Position numbers and translations under genes: made by a program
Shown: piece after piece, positions 1-6,539 of the stretch
Numbering within the stretch: the first letter of the stretch is position 1
Layout: each line of letters opens with the position of its first letter
Source: Desulfocapsa sp.
GTDB taxonomy: Bacteria > Desulfobacterota > Desulfobulbia > Desulfobulbales > Desulfocapsaceae
Reading direction: 5' to 3'
Assembly: GCA_030635405.1 (NCBI GenBank)
Contig: DAOVZA010000032.1
Span: 1 to 10,831 of the forward strand
Length of the DNA stretch: 10,831 nt
The notes under the pieces: generated by a model
What the model was told of the DNA's origin: nothing
Seen by the model: the letters and a program-made list of their open reading frames with translations, nothing else
Databases searched by the model: none

Positions 1-81
1 ATGAGTGAGGAAGGCTTGATCAGCGTGGATGGTAAAACGATCAGTCTCCTAGACCAAGAAGGGCTGGAACTGAAGGAGTAG
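1..81 (+). CDS. Crp/Fnr-type transcriptional regulator, C-terminal end (partial)
   Basis: The frame is open from the first base and closes at TAG 79-81, giving 26 residues; the 5' part lies outside the window. The peptide reads as the last helix-wing part of a Crp/Fnr winged-helix DNA-binding domain: an EEGLISVDGKTISLLD stretch matches the usual family ending 'EGLIxVDGRxIxLLDxExL'. Full-length members (about 220-230 aa) carry an N-terminal cyclic-nucleotide-binding-like sensor domain, which cannot be seen here. The ATG at position 1 is probably an internal Met rather than the start. The last 41 bases overlap the 3' end of the opposite-strand transpeptidase-like gene. The family call rests on a short tail only, so it is moderately sure. 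Confidence 0.6.
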   Translation: MSEEGLISVDGKTISLLDQEGLELKE

Positions 82-961
82 GTTTTTTAGCCTTTGCCAG
101 GAGTAGCCGTTGTCGTTTCTCAGGCACTGGCAGGGAGGCAACAATCTCCTGTATCTCAAACTTCCTCTTCATTGAAACGTATTGCAGGCGAGGTACTGGA
201 GGCGGTAATGTTCCGCCAAATAGATGTATGTTGATTGTCTTGAAGTGATAGCGTTTATTCTGAACCGTTACAACGGGAGGGGAATGGTGTCCTTCAAAAT
301 AATCATATCCTTCCTTAAGATTTTTCCAAAAATCAACCCATTTTGAATCCTGATGTGCAGCCATATTGGCCCGGGTCATTTTAAACGGGAAGATATGTAT
401 AGGAACCTGATGCTGTCCTGAAATGATGGCCGATTCCACAATGGTATAAATCTCATCCATACGAAAATCAGACATGGCAAAACAGCCAACGGATGAGCAT
501 CGTCCATGGATCATTAAGAGACTTCCGGTCCGTTTGTAGCTCCTGTCATATTTGTTAGGAAATCCCAAATTAAAGGAAAGGTGATAACTGGAATTAGGAT
601 TCAACTGTTTGGAGCTTACGCTGTAAAATCCTTCAGGACTCTGTTTGTCGCCTTCTCGTATTTTGGGGCCAATGTCGCCCGAATGATGACAGATGCTGTA
701 AGATTTAAAGAAAATATAGGTGAGTCCCCGTCTGAGCCATACCTCAAGTTGCTTTTCTTCTTTGAAAACTCTAATGAAGACCGGATCACCAAGGGTTGCA
801 TCCAAATTTTTCATCTCTCGAATAAGCTTCGGAGATATGCGTTTGTAAGCGTCCTGCGATGTTTCACTGAAAGGAATTGACTCTATTGCTTCTGCTGTTT
901 GAACAACATGAAAGCTTAGTGAAAATGACAGAAAGAGTATTAATAAGAAATGGCGCATCAT
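41..961 (-). CDS. Secreted YafK/DpaA-like L,D-transpeptidase-fold (YkuD) protein
   Basis: 306 aa. Residues 1-25 form a signal peptide (two Met, an Arg, a Leu/Phe-rich core, then a QTAEA cleavage region), so the enzyme should act on periplasmic peptidoglycan. The YkuD-fold signatures are a GDKQSPEGFY block (residues 104-113) and an HGRCSSVGCFAMSD block (152-165). C160 is the expected catalytic cysteine and H152 its partner. The 'SxGCxAM' form of the active site is typical of the YafK branch. E. coli YafK (DpaA) cleaves Braun lipoprotein from peptidoglycan, while other relatives form cross-links; sequence cannot decide which applies here. The Pro/Lys-rich tail after about residue 250 is longer than in E. 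coli YafK (about 246 aa). The start may be either of two adjacent ATGs (961 or 958); neither has a clear Shine-Dalgarno. Its end runs 41 bases into the convergent regulator gene. Confidence 0.85.
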   Translation of the reverse strand: MMRHFLLILFLSFSLSFHVVQTAEAIESIPFSETSQDAYKRISPKLIREMKNLDATLGDPVFIRVFKEEKQLEVWLRRGLTYIFFKSYSICHHSGDIGPKIREGDKQSPEGFYSVSSKQLNPNSSYHLSFNLGFPNKYDRSYKRTGSLLMIHGRCSSVGCFAMSDFRMDEIYTIVESAIISGQHQVPIHIFPFKMTRANMAAHQDSKWVDFWKNLKEGYDYFEGHHSPPVVTVQNKRYHFKTINIHLFGGTLPPPVPRLQYVSMKRKFEIQEIVASLPVPEKRQRLLLAKAKKPTPSVPALLGLGD

Positions 962-982
962 AAAAACAATTCAGAAATTTGA

Positions 983-1011
983 ATGTTAACTGGCGAATTT
1001 GTTGGAATCAA
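983..1011 (-). promoter_or_regulatory. Candidate sigma-70 promoter for the YafK-like gene
   Basis: On the - strand a TTGATT -35 box (1011-1006) and a TAACAT -10 box (988-983) are separated by exactly 17 bases. Each matches the consensus at four of six positions. They lie just upstream of the ATG at 961, which would leave a leader of only about 15 bases. The surrounding 119-base gap between the zinc-ribbon gene and this gene is AT-rich and shows no hairpin. Confidence 0.35.
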
Positions 1012-1080
1012 TTGTTTGTTCTCATTTTTTTAAGCAGGAAAAATGGAAAAGTCCAGATAAATAGCAGTATTTATGCAAAT

Positions 1081-1311
1081 TTAATTTCTTTTTCTTCCCT
1101 TGTATATGAATGATTTACTGATCATTGAATAATAACTGCCCTTATCTATTCCAATATTTTTTCCACATGGACATTGTATTTTATGTTCATGCATCTGCGA
1201 ATTGAACATTTTTTTTATACGGTCCTTGTGACAGCGTAGGACTTCTCCCTGGCCTATTTTGTCGTATTTCCAAAGTTTTTTTCAGCATGCAGCGCAGTGA
1301 ATGGTGAGCAT
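1081..1311 (-). CDS. Small zinc-ribbon protein interrupted by an in-frame TGA (selenocysteine or nonsense codon)
   Basis: A 77-codon frame runs from ATG 1311-1309 to TAA 1083-1081 and is closed once by TGA at 1284-1282 (codon 10). Codons 1-9 give MLTIHCAAC. Codons 11-76 begin KKLWKYDKIGQGEVLRCHKD and continue through IQCPCG (45-50) and GIDKGSYY (54-61). The pattern of C6xxC9 with C47xC49, plus an extra C27, is that of a zinc ribbon. From memory, small proteins with this 'KYxKIGxG...LRC.KxRI...CxCGxxIGIDxG' layout occur in anaerobic bacteria; their function is unknown to me. The CxxC arm lies in the same frame as the rest, which argues that the TGA replaces one sense codon (GGA, CGA or AGA would differ by one base) or is read as selenocysteine. 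An alternative ATG at 1288 reaches the same frame only by slipping on the A7 run at 1282-1276. The gene starts 21 bases after the FlgO-type gene, suggesting one transcript. No clear ribosome binding site is seen. If the TGA is a stop, this is a pseudogene, or a shorter protein starts at codon 35. Confidence 0.55.
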
Positions 1312-1332
1312 GTGCAGTAATTTTTGCTTTTA

Positions 1333-1959
1333 TCAGTAGAATATCTTGTTGATAATCGATTCAGAAGGCGGTTGTATCTCATCGCTTTTAATATGACTCT
1401 GTCTCATAAGTCCAAATGTGGATAACAGGGAGTCGTCCATACAAAGTTTATAACTCTGGGCTGAAATAATGTTTCTGTTGGTTGGATTGATCAGTTTGGC
1501 AGTGAGGTAAAGTGTTCGGTTGTTGATGGAATATGTTCCAGCAAGGATTGCCTGAACCGACTGTTCCGGTGTTATTTCAGAAAGCACTCTGGAAAGTATT
1601 CTTTCACCGTCTCCAGGTGTCATTTGCATGGTGTGACGAAGGTTCACTTCTTTTACCGTATAGCCGAGTTGGACTAACCGTGCTCCTATGTGACTCTGTA
1701 ATTGACGTCCTAGTCGTGATGTTCTTTCCAGTTGGTCAAGATCAACAAAGGTTGATGTGAGGATTGCATCTTCAGGGTGCCTTGGCATCAGAGGAGGCAT
1801 GGCGGACTCTGTGAGATCGTCTGTTATTTTATTGCTCAGGCTGATCAGGTTAACATCTCCACCGACCAATCCTTCAAGGCGAGTACAGTTTAAGGTTGAA
1901 CAGCCGGAAAGCATTAAACTGATTGCTGCAATAACGATGAGTAGGTGATTTTTTTTCAT
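1333..1959 (-). CDS. FlgO-domain outer-membrane lipoprotein
   Basis: 208 aa. Residues 1-20 form a lipoprotein signal peptide (MKKNH, a hydrophobic core, then the lipobox L-S-G-C with the lipidated Cys at 20). Ser at +2 predicts sorting to the outer membrane. Residues about 36-170 fit the FlgO domain: a TSTFVDLDQLERTSRLGRQL segment (68-87), RLVQLGYTVKEVNLR (94-108), a MTPGDGERILSR stretch (113-124) and AILAGTYSINNRTLYLTAKL (137-156). In Vibrio, FlgO is an outer-membrane lipoprotein connected with flagellar function, but the domain also occurs in many lipoproteins with no known flagellar role, and no flagellar gene is present here. It follows the other lipoprotein gene by 11 bases and is almost certainly co-transcribed with it. 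The region before the ATG has no strong Shine-Dalgarno, so translation may be coupled to the upstream gene. Confidence 0.8.
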   Translation of the reverse strand: MKKNHLLIVIAAISLMLSGCSTLNCTRLEGLVGGDVNLISLSNKITDDLTESAMPPLMPRHPEDAILTSTFVDLDQLERTSRLGRQLQSHIGARLVQLGYTVKEVNLRHTMQMTPGDGERILSRVLSEITPEQSVQAILAGTYSINNRTLYLTAKLINPTNRNIISAQSYKLCMDDSLLSTFGLMRQSHIKSDEIQPPSESIINKIFY

Positions 1960-1970
1960 GAATAGATAGT

Positions 1971-2645
1971 TTATTGTACGGTTGTGACCATTTGAATGGT
2001 TTTGCCTGCTGGTGCGTTCTGGTAATGCCAGAAATCTGGATCATTAATATAGTAAATATCAGAGGTTCTGAATAGATATTTTTCATCAGAAACCATGGAT
2101 GTTGTGATAATTACTTCATAGTGTCCGGCAACAGGAGCTGCTGAATTTGCAATGTCCAGGCCTGCCGCGAGAGCCAGCATTTGTATTGTTGTGGGTGCGT
2201 GACGGAAAACAGATATCGCAGCCGTAAGTATTGTTAATGTACCCGGTGCAAGGCTTTGGCGGTTACTGGCGTGATAGATTACCTGAACCTTATAATTGAC
2301 TTCAATGTCAGAGACTTTGTTTTCAAAGCTTGTGGGGACACCAAAATTGACTAGTCTGGTTATAAGAAGATCCCGAAACCCTTCGTTAAACTGTGATGTT
2401 TGTCCCCTTTCACATGGATTGGCATCATCCCCGCAGGTGGCTTTAACAAAAACAGATTTGTCAGTATAATCGCTTATAACCAGCTGATTATTGATTCGGT
2501 TTGCAACGTCACTTGCCAGGACATCCCAGTGGTGAGCTGCCTGCATTTTCTGCTGTTCAGTATAGGCATAAGACGCAGGTTGAGGGATGCGTGAGCAACT
2601 GCTGAGTAAAAATAATAAAAGAAAGACTGAAACTGCGCGTACCAT
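1971..2645 (-). CDS. Conserved lipoprotein of unknown function paired with the FlgO-type lipoprotein
   Basis: 224 aa. The signal peptide ends in a lipobox L-S-S-C with the lipidated Cys at 17. Ser at 18 predicts outer-membrane sorting. The mature part starts with a Tyr/Gln/Ala-rich helical segment containing AAHHWDVLASDVA (36-48). C71 and C78 could form a disulfide. An Ala/Leu/Ile-rich stretch (about 131-172) looks unusually hydrophobic for a soluble periplasmic protein and could be a buried helix pair or a membrane-inserting hairpin. I do not recognise a named domain. Its place 11 bases upstream of the FlgO-domain gene suggests the two products work together in the envelope. The start at 2645 is supported by an AAGGTG Shine-Dalgarno at 2655-2650, four bases from the ATG. 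Confidence 0.75.
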   Translation of the reverse strand: MVRAVSVFLLLFLLSSCSRIPQPASYAYTEQQKMQAAHHWDVLASDVANRINNQLVISDYTDKSVFVKATCGDDANPCERGQTSQFNEGFRDLLITRLVNFGVPTSFENKVSDIEVNYKVQVIYHASNRQSLAPGTLTILTAAISVFRHAPTTIQMLALAAGLDIANSAAPVAGHYEVIITTSMVSDEKYLFRTSDIYYINDPDFWHYQNAPAGKTIQMVTTVQ

Positions 2646-2689
2646 GAGACACCTTAAGTTTTTTTCGATATTAAAAGAAAACTGACATA

Positions 2690-2695
2690 ACTATA
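2690..2695 (-). promoter_or_regulatory. Possible -10 box for the lipoprotein operon
   Basis: A TATAGT hexamer on the - strand lies about 45 bases upstream of the lipoprotein ATG, within the 102-base gap after the thioredoxin gene. The -35 region at the right distance is poor (TCAGTT-like). No hairpin terminator is visible in this gap, so readthrough from the thioredoxin gene is also possible. Confidence 0.25.
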
Positions 2696-2747
2696 TCGGA
2701 TGATGGGCTAAAAACTGAAGGAAAAAGTTTGAATATGGTATTTCAAG

Positions 2748-3188
2748 TTATCGTATGGTGTCAAGCTTCTGTCGAAGTTGTGGCTCCGGAGGTGCTCCGA
2801 CAATCTGATCAACCACTTGACCGTTCTTGAAAAACAACAGGCTGGGTACACCTCGAATTTTGTAATGCATTGCTGTGCCAGGGTTGCTTGATGTGTCAAG
2901 TTTGGCAATAATAAATTTACCGTGATAATCCCTGGCAAGATTTGTGATAACAGGAGCAATTGCTTTACAGGGACCGCATGTGGGTGAATAAAAGTCAACC
3001 ATTACGGGTAGTGAAGAGCTGGATATAAACGACTGGAACTCAGAGTCAGTCAATTCGACAGGGACTGCCTGGCCAGGCGAAGATATTTTGTTTCCACATT
3101 TTCCGCATTTAGGTGAAAGATGCTGTTTTCCTGCTGGAATTCGATTTTTTGTTCCACAGGAGGGACAGCTAATGATGATGTTATTCAT
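2748..3188 (-). CDS. trxC: Thioredoxin 2 (TrxC-like) with N-terminal zinc finger and atypical TCGPC active site
   Basis: 146 aa, the usual TrxC length (about 140). The N-terminus carries the zinc-binding module of thioredoxin 2: C8xxC11 and C28xxC31. The thioredoxin fold follows (about 44-146), with VMVDFYSPTCGPCK (62-75), redox cysteines C71 and C74, and the cis-proline in GVPS (P115). It should reduce disulfides in cytoplasmic proteins using thioredoxin reductase; E. coli TrxC is induced by oxidative stress. The residue before the active-site Cys is Thr70 rather than the near-universal Trp, which may alter partner choice or redox potential. No signal peptide is present. The upstream bases include a GGGGAAAA stretch but no ideal ribosome binding site. 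It is the first gene of the leftward run and is divergent from the PHP gene. Confidence 0.88.
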   Translation of the reverse strand: MNNIIISCPSCGTKNRIPAGKQHLSPKCGKCGNKISSPGQAVPVELTDSEFQSFISSSSLPVMVDFYSPTCGPCKAIAPVITNLARDYHGKFIIAKLDTSSNPGTAMHYKIRGVPSLLFFKNGQVVDQIVGAPPEPQLRQKLDTIR

Positions 3189-3260
3189 GGTGTGTTTTCC
3201 CCGTTATATTTTTTTGCTGAATTTTTAACATAATGAGAAAGTGTGAATGAAAGAAAAGAC

Positions 3261-3266
3261 TGTCAA
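3261..3266 (-). promoter_or_regulatory. Possible -35 box upstream of the thioredoxin gene
   Basis: A perfect TTGACA on the - strand lies about 75 bases upstream of the trxC-like ATG. No good -10 hexamer occurs 16-18 bases downstream; the best spacings give two or three matches. The promoter call is therefore weak. Confidence 0.2.
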
Positions 3267-3302
3267 GGTACCGAGAGTAAGAAAAGTGCGAACAGTTCAC
3301 TA

Positions 3303-3331
3303 TTGCCCAAACAGAAAGCAGTGTATATACT
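3303..3331 (+). promoter_or_regulatory. Sigma-70-type promoter for the PHP/response-regulator operon
   Basis: TTGCCC (3303-3308) and TATACT (3326-3331) are separated by 17 bases. The -10 box matches the consensus at five of six positions and the -35 box at four. Transcription would start near 3338, giving a leader of about 60 bases before the ATG at 3397. This is the best-looking promoter in the window. Confidence 0.5.
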
Positions 3332-3396
3332 AAGAGAATGTTATTCTGTTATTTTACGATGTTACAAAAACCTATTCTTTCATGTAGTTGATTACT

Positions 3397-4245
3397 ATGA
3401 CCATTGATTTACATACTCATTCCTGGTTTTCAGATGGAACGAAAAGCCCTACAGAACTGGTGGAGCTTGCCTCGCGCAGTGGAGTTTCAGCACTTGCGAT
3501 TACCGATCATGACACCATGGCTGGTGTAGAAGAGGCATTGGGGGCTAGTGCTAAGTATGATGTTGAGGTGGTTCCCGGGCTTGAAGTGAGTGTGGTTCAT
3601 AAAAAGAAGGCTTTGCATATACTCGGTTACTATATGGATCCCGCGAATGCTGAACTTGCAGCTGCTCTTGCAATGTTGCAGGAGGCAAGAGATGGTCGAA
3701 ACGAAAAAATAATTGAAAAGTTACGAGCTCTCGGGATTGATGCAACCGTTGAAGAATTAAAAAAGATATCGGGATACGGTCAGACTGGTCGTCCACATAT
3801 TGCAAAGTTACTTATGAAACATGGAAAGGTAAGATCAGTGCACCAGGCCTTCGATGAGTATCTTAAGAAAGATGGCAAGGCCTATGTGGCAAGATTTGCG
3901 TATTCTGCAGAAGAAGCGATAAATCTTATTGTCGCTGCGGGTGGCATTGCAGTACTGGCGCATCCCATTCAGGTTGATAAAACCCTGACATCTCTTTCTA
4001 CTTTACTGCCTGTTCTTAAATCCTATGGCCTCGCGGGAATTGAAACATACTATCCCACTCAGAAAAAGAAGATGCGCAAGCGGATCAGAAAATTCGCTGA
4101 AGAGAATGATCTGTTACTCACCGGAGGTAGTGATTATCATGGTGATATGCGCCCTGGAACCAGATTGGCAGGTGGTAATAATGTATTTGTCCCTCCAGAG
4201 CTTTTAATACAAATGAAAGAATGGCTTGCTTCAAAAAGTCATTAA
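3397..4245 (+). CDS. PHP-domain phosphoesterase (YciV/RNase AM-like)
   Basis: 282 aa from the ATG at 3397. A TTG at 3388 would add three residues, but the family normally begins right at the 'M..DLHTHS' strand, and neither start has a clear Shine-Dalgarno. The metal-binding PHP motifs are all present: DLHTHSWFSDG (4-14; H6, H8), ITDHDT (35-40; D38, H39), PGLEVS (60-65; E63), LHILGY (73-78; H74), GRPHIA (131-136; H134), AHP (188-190; H189) and GGSDYHG (243-249; D246, H248). Length and motif order match the YciV (RNase AM)/TrpH-like family. Characterised members are 3',5'-nucleotide bisphosphatases or 5'-3' RNA exonucleases; the exact substrate here is not settled. It should be cytoplasmic. The response-regulator gene follows after 22 bases, so the two are probably co-transcribed. 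Confidence 0.88.
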   Translation: MTIDLHTHSWFSDGTKSPTELVELASRSGVSALAITDHDTMAGVEEALGASAKYDVEVVPGLEVSVVHKKKALHILGYYMDPANAELAAALAMLQEARDGRNEKIIEKLRALGIDATVEELKKISGYGQTGRPHIAKLLMKHGKVRSVHQAFDEYLKKDGKAYVARFAYSAEEAINLIVAAGGIAVLAHPIQVDKTLTSLSTLLPVLKSYGLAGIETYYPTQKKKMRKRIRKFAEENDLLLTGGSDYHGDMRPGTRLAGGNNVFVPPELLIQMKEWLASKSH

Positions 4246-4267
4246 TTACATACGGTAAAAAGGAATT

Positions 4268-5659
4268 ATGTATTCAATACTTGTTGTTGACGATGAGCCC
4301 AATTATCTCATAGTTCTCTCAGAACTGCTTCGCGATGAAGGCTTTGAAGTTTTCACTGCACCATCTGGAAAAGATGGTCTTGTGCAGGTGGAAGCTATTG
4401 ATCTTGATCTGGTCATCACTGATATGCAGATGCCTGGCATGGATGGCCTGCAATTGTTAGAGAAGATCAAAGAGAATAACCCTAATCTTCCAGTGGTTAT
4501 GATCACTGCTTTTGCAGAGGTTGATAAAGCAGTTTCTGCCATGCAGGCAGGTGCGTATAACTATCTTTCAAAACCTTTTTCTAACGATGAACTGCTCATC
4601 AATGTGAATAAGGCGATTCAACACTACTCTCTTCTTCGGGAAAACAGCCGTTTGCGTGAGGAAATGCTGGATCGTACCGGATATTCCGGGATGGTTGGTA
4701 AAAGCAAACACATGCAGCATGTGTATGAGTTAATTGAAAAGGTCGCTCCCACACCTTCATCGGTGCTTATCACTGGTGAAAGTGGAACAGGAAAGGAACT
4801 GGTTGCCAAAGCCATACATTTTAACAGTCCAAGATCTGATCAGCCTTTTATAACGGTTAACTGTGCCGCTCTTGCTGAAAATCTCCTTGAAAGTGAATTG
4901 TTTGGTCATGAAATGGGTGCTTTTACAGGTGCTATCGCCATGCGTAAAGGTCGTTTTGAGATGGCAGATAAGGGGACATTGTTTCTTGATGAAATTGGTG
5001 AAGTTCCATTGGCTTTGCAGGCAAAGCTGTTAAGAGCTATTCAGGAAAAGTGTTTTGAACGGGTGGGCGGCACCAAAACTTTACAGGTGGATGTGCGGAT
5101 AGTTAGTGCCACCAATCGGGAAATCAAAGAAGAGGTGAGTAACGGTAATTTCCGTGAAGATCTGTACTATCGTCTAAACGTTATACATCTTGCCTTACCA
5201 GCGTTGCGTGAACGTCAGGATGATATTCCCTTACTTGTGAACTACTTTGTGGAAACAGTTGCCGACAGGCTTGGTAAACCCGGTCTTACGATTACCAAGG
5301 AGGCCATGCGGCTTCTTGTGAGTTTGCCCTGGGATGGGAATGTCAGGGAGCTTGAAAATACCATTGAGCGTGCTGCTATTCTTTGTGATGATAATGAAAT
5401 AAAGGATGTTGATGTTCAACCTGAATCACTGGGCGGAGATAATCGGAATGCATTTGGTAGTGATTTTGACATTGGACAGGTGATACCAGTTGATGCTGGC
5501 CTTAATGACGTACTTTATGCCATAGAAGATAAGATGCTGAATAAGGCATTAGATGATACTTCTTATGTGCAAGCCAGAGCTGCTGAAAAACTTGGAATTA
5601 CCAAGAGCCTGCTGCAATATAAGATGAAGAAGTATGGCATTAAGAAGAAGAAAAGTTAA
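4268..5659 (+). CDS. NtrC-family sigma-54-dependent response regulator
   Basis: 463 aa with the three expected domains. The receiver domain (about 1-118) has acidic D8/D9, phospho-acceptor D52 in TDMQMPG, T80 and K102. The AAA+ sigma-54 interaction domain (about 140-372) has Walker A GESGTGKE (170-177), the sigma-54-contacting GAFTGA loop (217-222), Walker B in TLFLDEIGE (237-245), and arginines in NFREDLYYRLNV (294-305). The C-terminal Fis-type helix-turn-helix (about 434-456, ending in a Lys-rich tail) would bind enhancer-like sites. All residues needed for phosphorylation-dependent activation of RNA polymerase-sigma-54 are present. The ATG follows AAAAAGGA closely. No histidine kinase lies beside it, so its partner and targets are unknown. 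It ends 20 bases from the convergent nadK gene, with no obvious terminator hairpin between them. Confidence 0.93.
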   Translation: MYSILVVDDEPNYLIVLSELLRDEGFEVFTAPSGKDGLVQVEAIDLDLVITDMQMPGMDGLQLLEKIKENNPNLPVVMITAFAEVDKAVSAMQAGAYNYLSKPFSNDELLINVNKAIQHYSLLRENSRLREEMLDRTGYSGMVGKSKHMQHVYELIEKVAPTPSSVLITGESGTGKELVAKAIHFNSPRSDQPFITVNCAALAENLLESELFGHEMGAFTGAIAMRKGRFEMADKGTLFLDEIGEVPLALQAKLLRAIQEKCFERVGGTKTLQVDVRIVSATNREIKEEVSNGNFREDLYYRLNVIHLALPALRERQDDIPLLVNYFVETVADRLGKPGLTITKEAMRLLVSLPWDGNVRELENTIERAAILCDDNEIKDVDVQPESLGGDNRNAFGSDFDIGQVIPVDAGLNDVLYAIEDKMLNKALDDTSYVQARAAEKLGITKSLLQYKMKKYGIKKKKS

Positions 5660-5679
5660 AACTGAGTAGTAAGAATTGG

Positions 5680-6534
5680 TTAAGACATTCCCCAATGTAG
5701 TTTGTTTCTTAAAATTGCAAAGTAATCCCGATCGGGAGAAATTATGAGCCGCAAAGGATGTTTTGCTGCTTCAATTTTCAGAACGTCTTTGTCATCCATC
5801 TCCCATATAGGTTGTCCATCCACAATGATTTGAGCCCTATGGTTGTGTCCGGGTTCAAGGCTTGTTCGCAGGCGGCTATGCGCTGGAAGAAGTACTGGTC
5901 GAGAACCGAGCATAAAGGGGCAGATGGGTGTTACCAAAATAGATGCAACCCCGGGATATACCAGTGGGCCACCCGCTGAGAGGTTGTAAGCCGTTGATCC
6001 TGTTGGCGTGGAGAAGATAAGGCCATCAGCTTTATAGGTTGTTATATATTCTTTGTCGGCTCGTGTTGAGAGTTGTAAAACGCGATCCAGCGCACCCTTG
6101 CTTATGACTGCTTCGTTTAATGCATAGCGAGATCGACCAGTTTTGCCATCCTTTGTTAGGGATGCCTTGAGCATCATGCGATTTTCAATGGTGACTGTTT
6201 TAGATATCAGCTCATCCACAGCGTCCAGTGCTTCTCCTTCGGTACGTTCCGTTAGAAACCCCAGATGTCCCATATTGATGCCGAGCACCGGGATAGAGTG
6301 ACGTGCTGCCTGGTCAGCAACATGTAACAAGGTACCATCCCCTCCGAGGATAATGAGAACATCCAGATCATCACTCAGCGTATTAATTGAAGCGGCAATT
6401 TTCCGTTGTTTCAGCCTTTTTACTATGGTTTTTGCAAGTTCAGTCGCCGGGGCATAATCTTTTTTTGTTACAATCCCGACATGTTTGAGCGAGAGGGTGA
6501 GAGTTGTGCGAAAGGCTTCTGAAAGTTGCGGCAT
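5680..6534 (-). CDS. nadK: NAD kinase
   Basis: 284 aa, a normal length for bacterial NAD kinase. It phosphorylates NAD to NADP in the cytoplasm, using ATP or polyphosphate. The diagnostic motifs are present: LGGDGTLLH (63-71, nucleotide binding with the catalytic Asp), GINMGHLGFL (85-94), ALNEAVI (138-144), and the long conserved YKADGLIFSTPTGSTAYNL block (167-185) followed by SAGGP. VDGQPIW (238-244) is near the C-terminus. The first 16 residues before KHVGIV are a short extension that could be partly non-coding, but no better start is seen. The ATG lies five bases after the proC stop, and the local ribosome binding site is poor, so translational coupling to proC is likely. Both genes concern NADP(H). 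Confidence 0.94.
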   Translation of the reverse strand: MPQLSEAFRTTLTLSLKHVGIVTKKDYAPATELAKTIVKRLKQRKIAASINTLSDDLDVLIILGGDGTLLHVADQAARHSIPVLGINMGHLGFLTERTEGEALDAVDELISKTVTIENRMMLKASLTKDGKTGRSRYALNEAVISKGALDRVLQLSTRADKEYITTYKADGLIFSTPTGSTAYNLSAGGPLVYPGVASILVTPICPFMLGSRPVLLPAHSRLRTSLEPGHNHRAQIIVDGQPIWEMDDKDVLKIEAAKHPLRLIISPDRDYFAILRNKLHWGMS

Positions 6535-6539
6535 ATCAA

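Noticed and set aside
581..880. 99-codon + strand open frame opposite the YafK-like gene
   Set aside because: It covers the catalytic region of the opposite gene, has no start signal and no family resemblance.
1270..1281. Bacterial SECIS element just after the TGA of the zinc-ribbon gene
   Set aside because: Only a six-pair stem with two G-U pairs and a large A-rich loop can be drawn, without the conserved loop bases. It is too weak to annotate, though it does not exclude selenocysteine.
1874..2086. 70-codon - strand open frame spanning the junction of the two lipoprotein genes
   Set aside because: It lies in another frame across two well-supported lipoprotein genes, has no recognisable domain and no ribosome binding site.
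2700..2747. Intrinsic terminator after the thioredoxin gene
   Set aside because: T-rich stretches are present but no stable stem can be formed next to them.
2708..2998. 96-codon - strand open frame over the thioredoxin gene
   Set aside because: It is out of frame with the thioredoxin, which carries all the family motifs; the peptide looks random.
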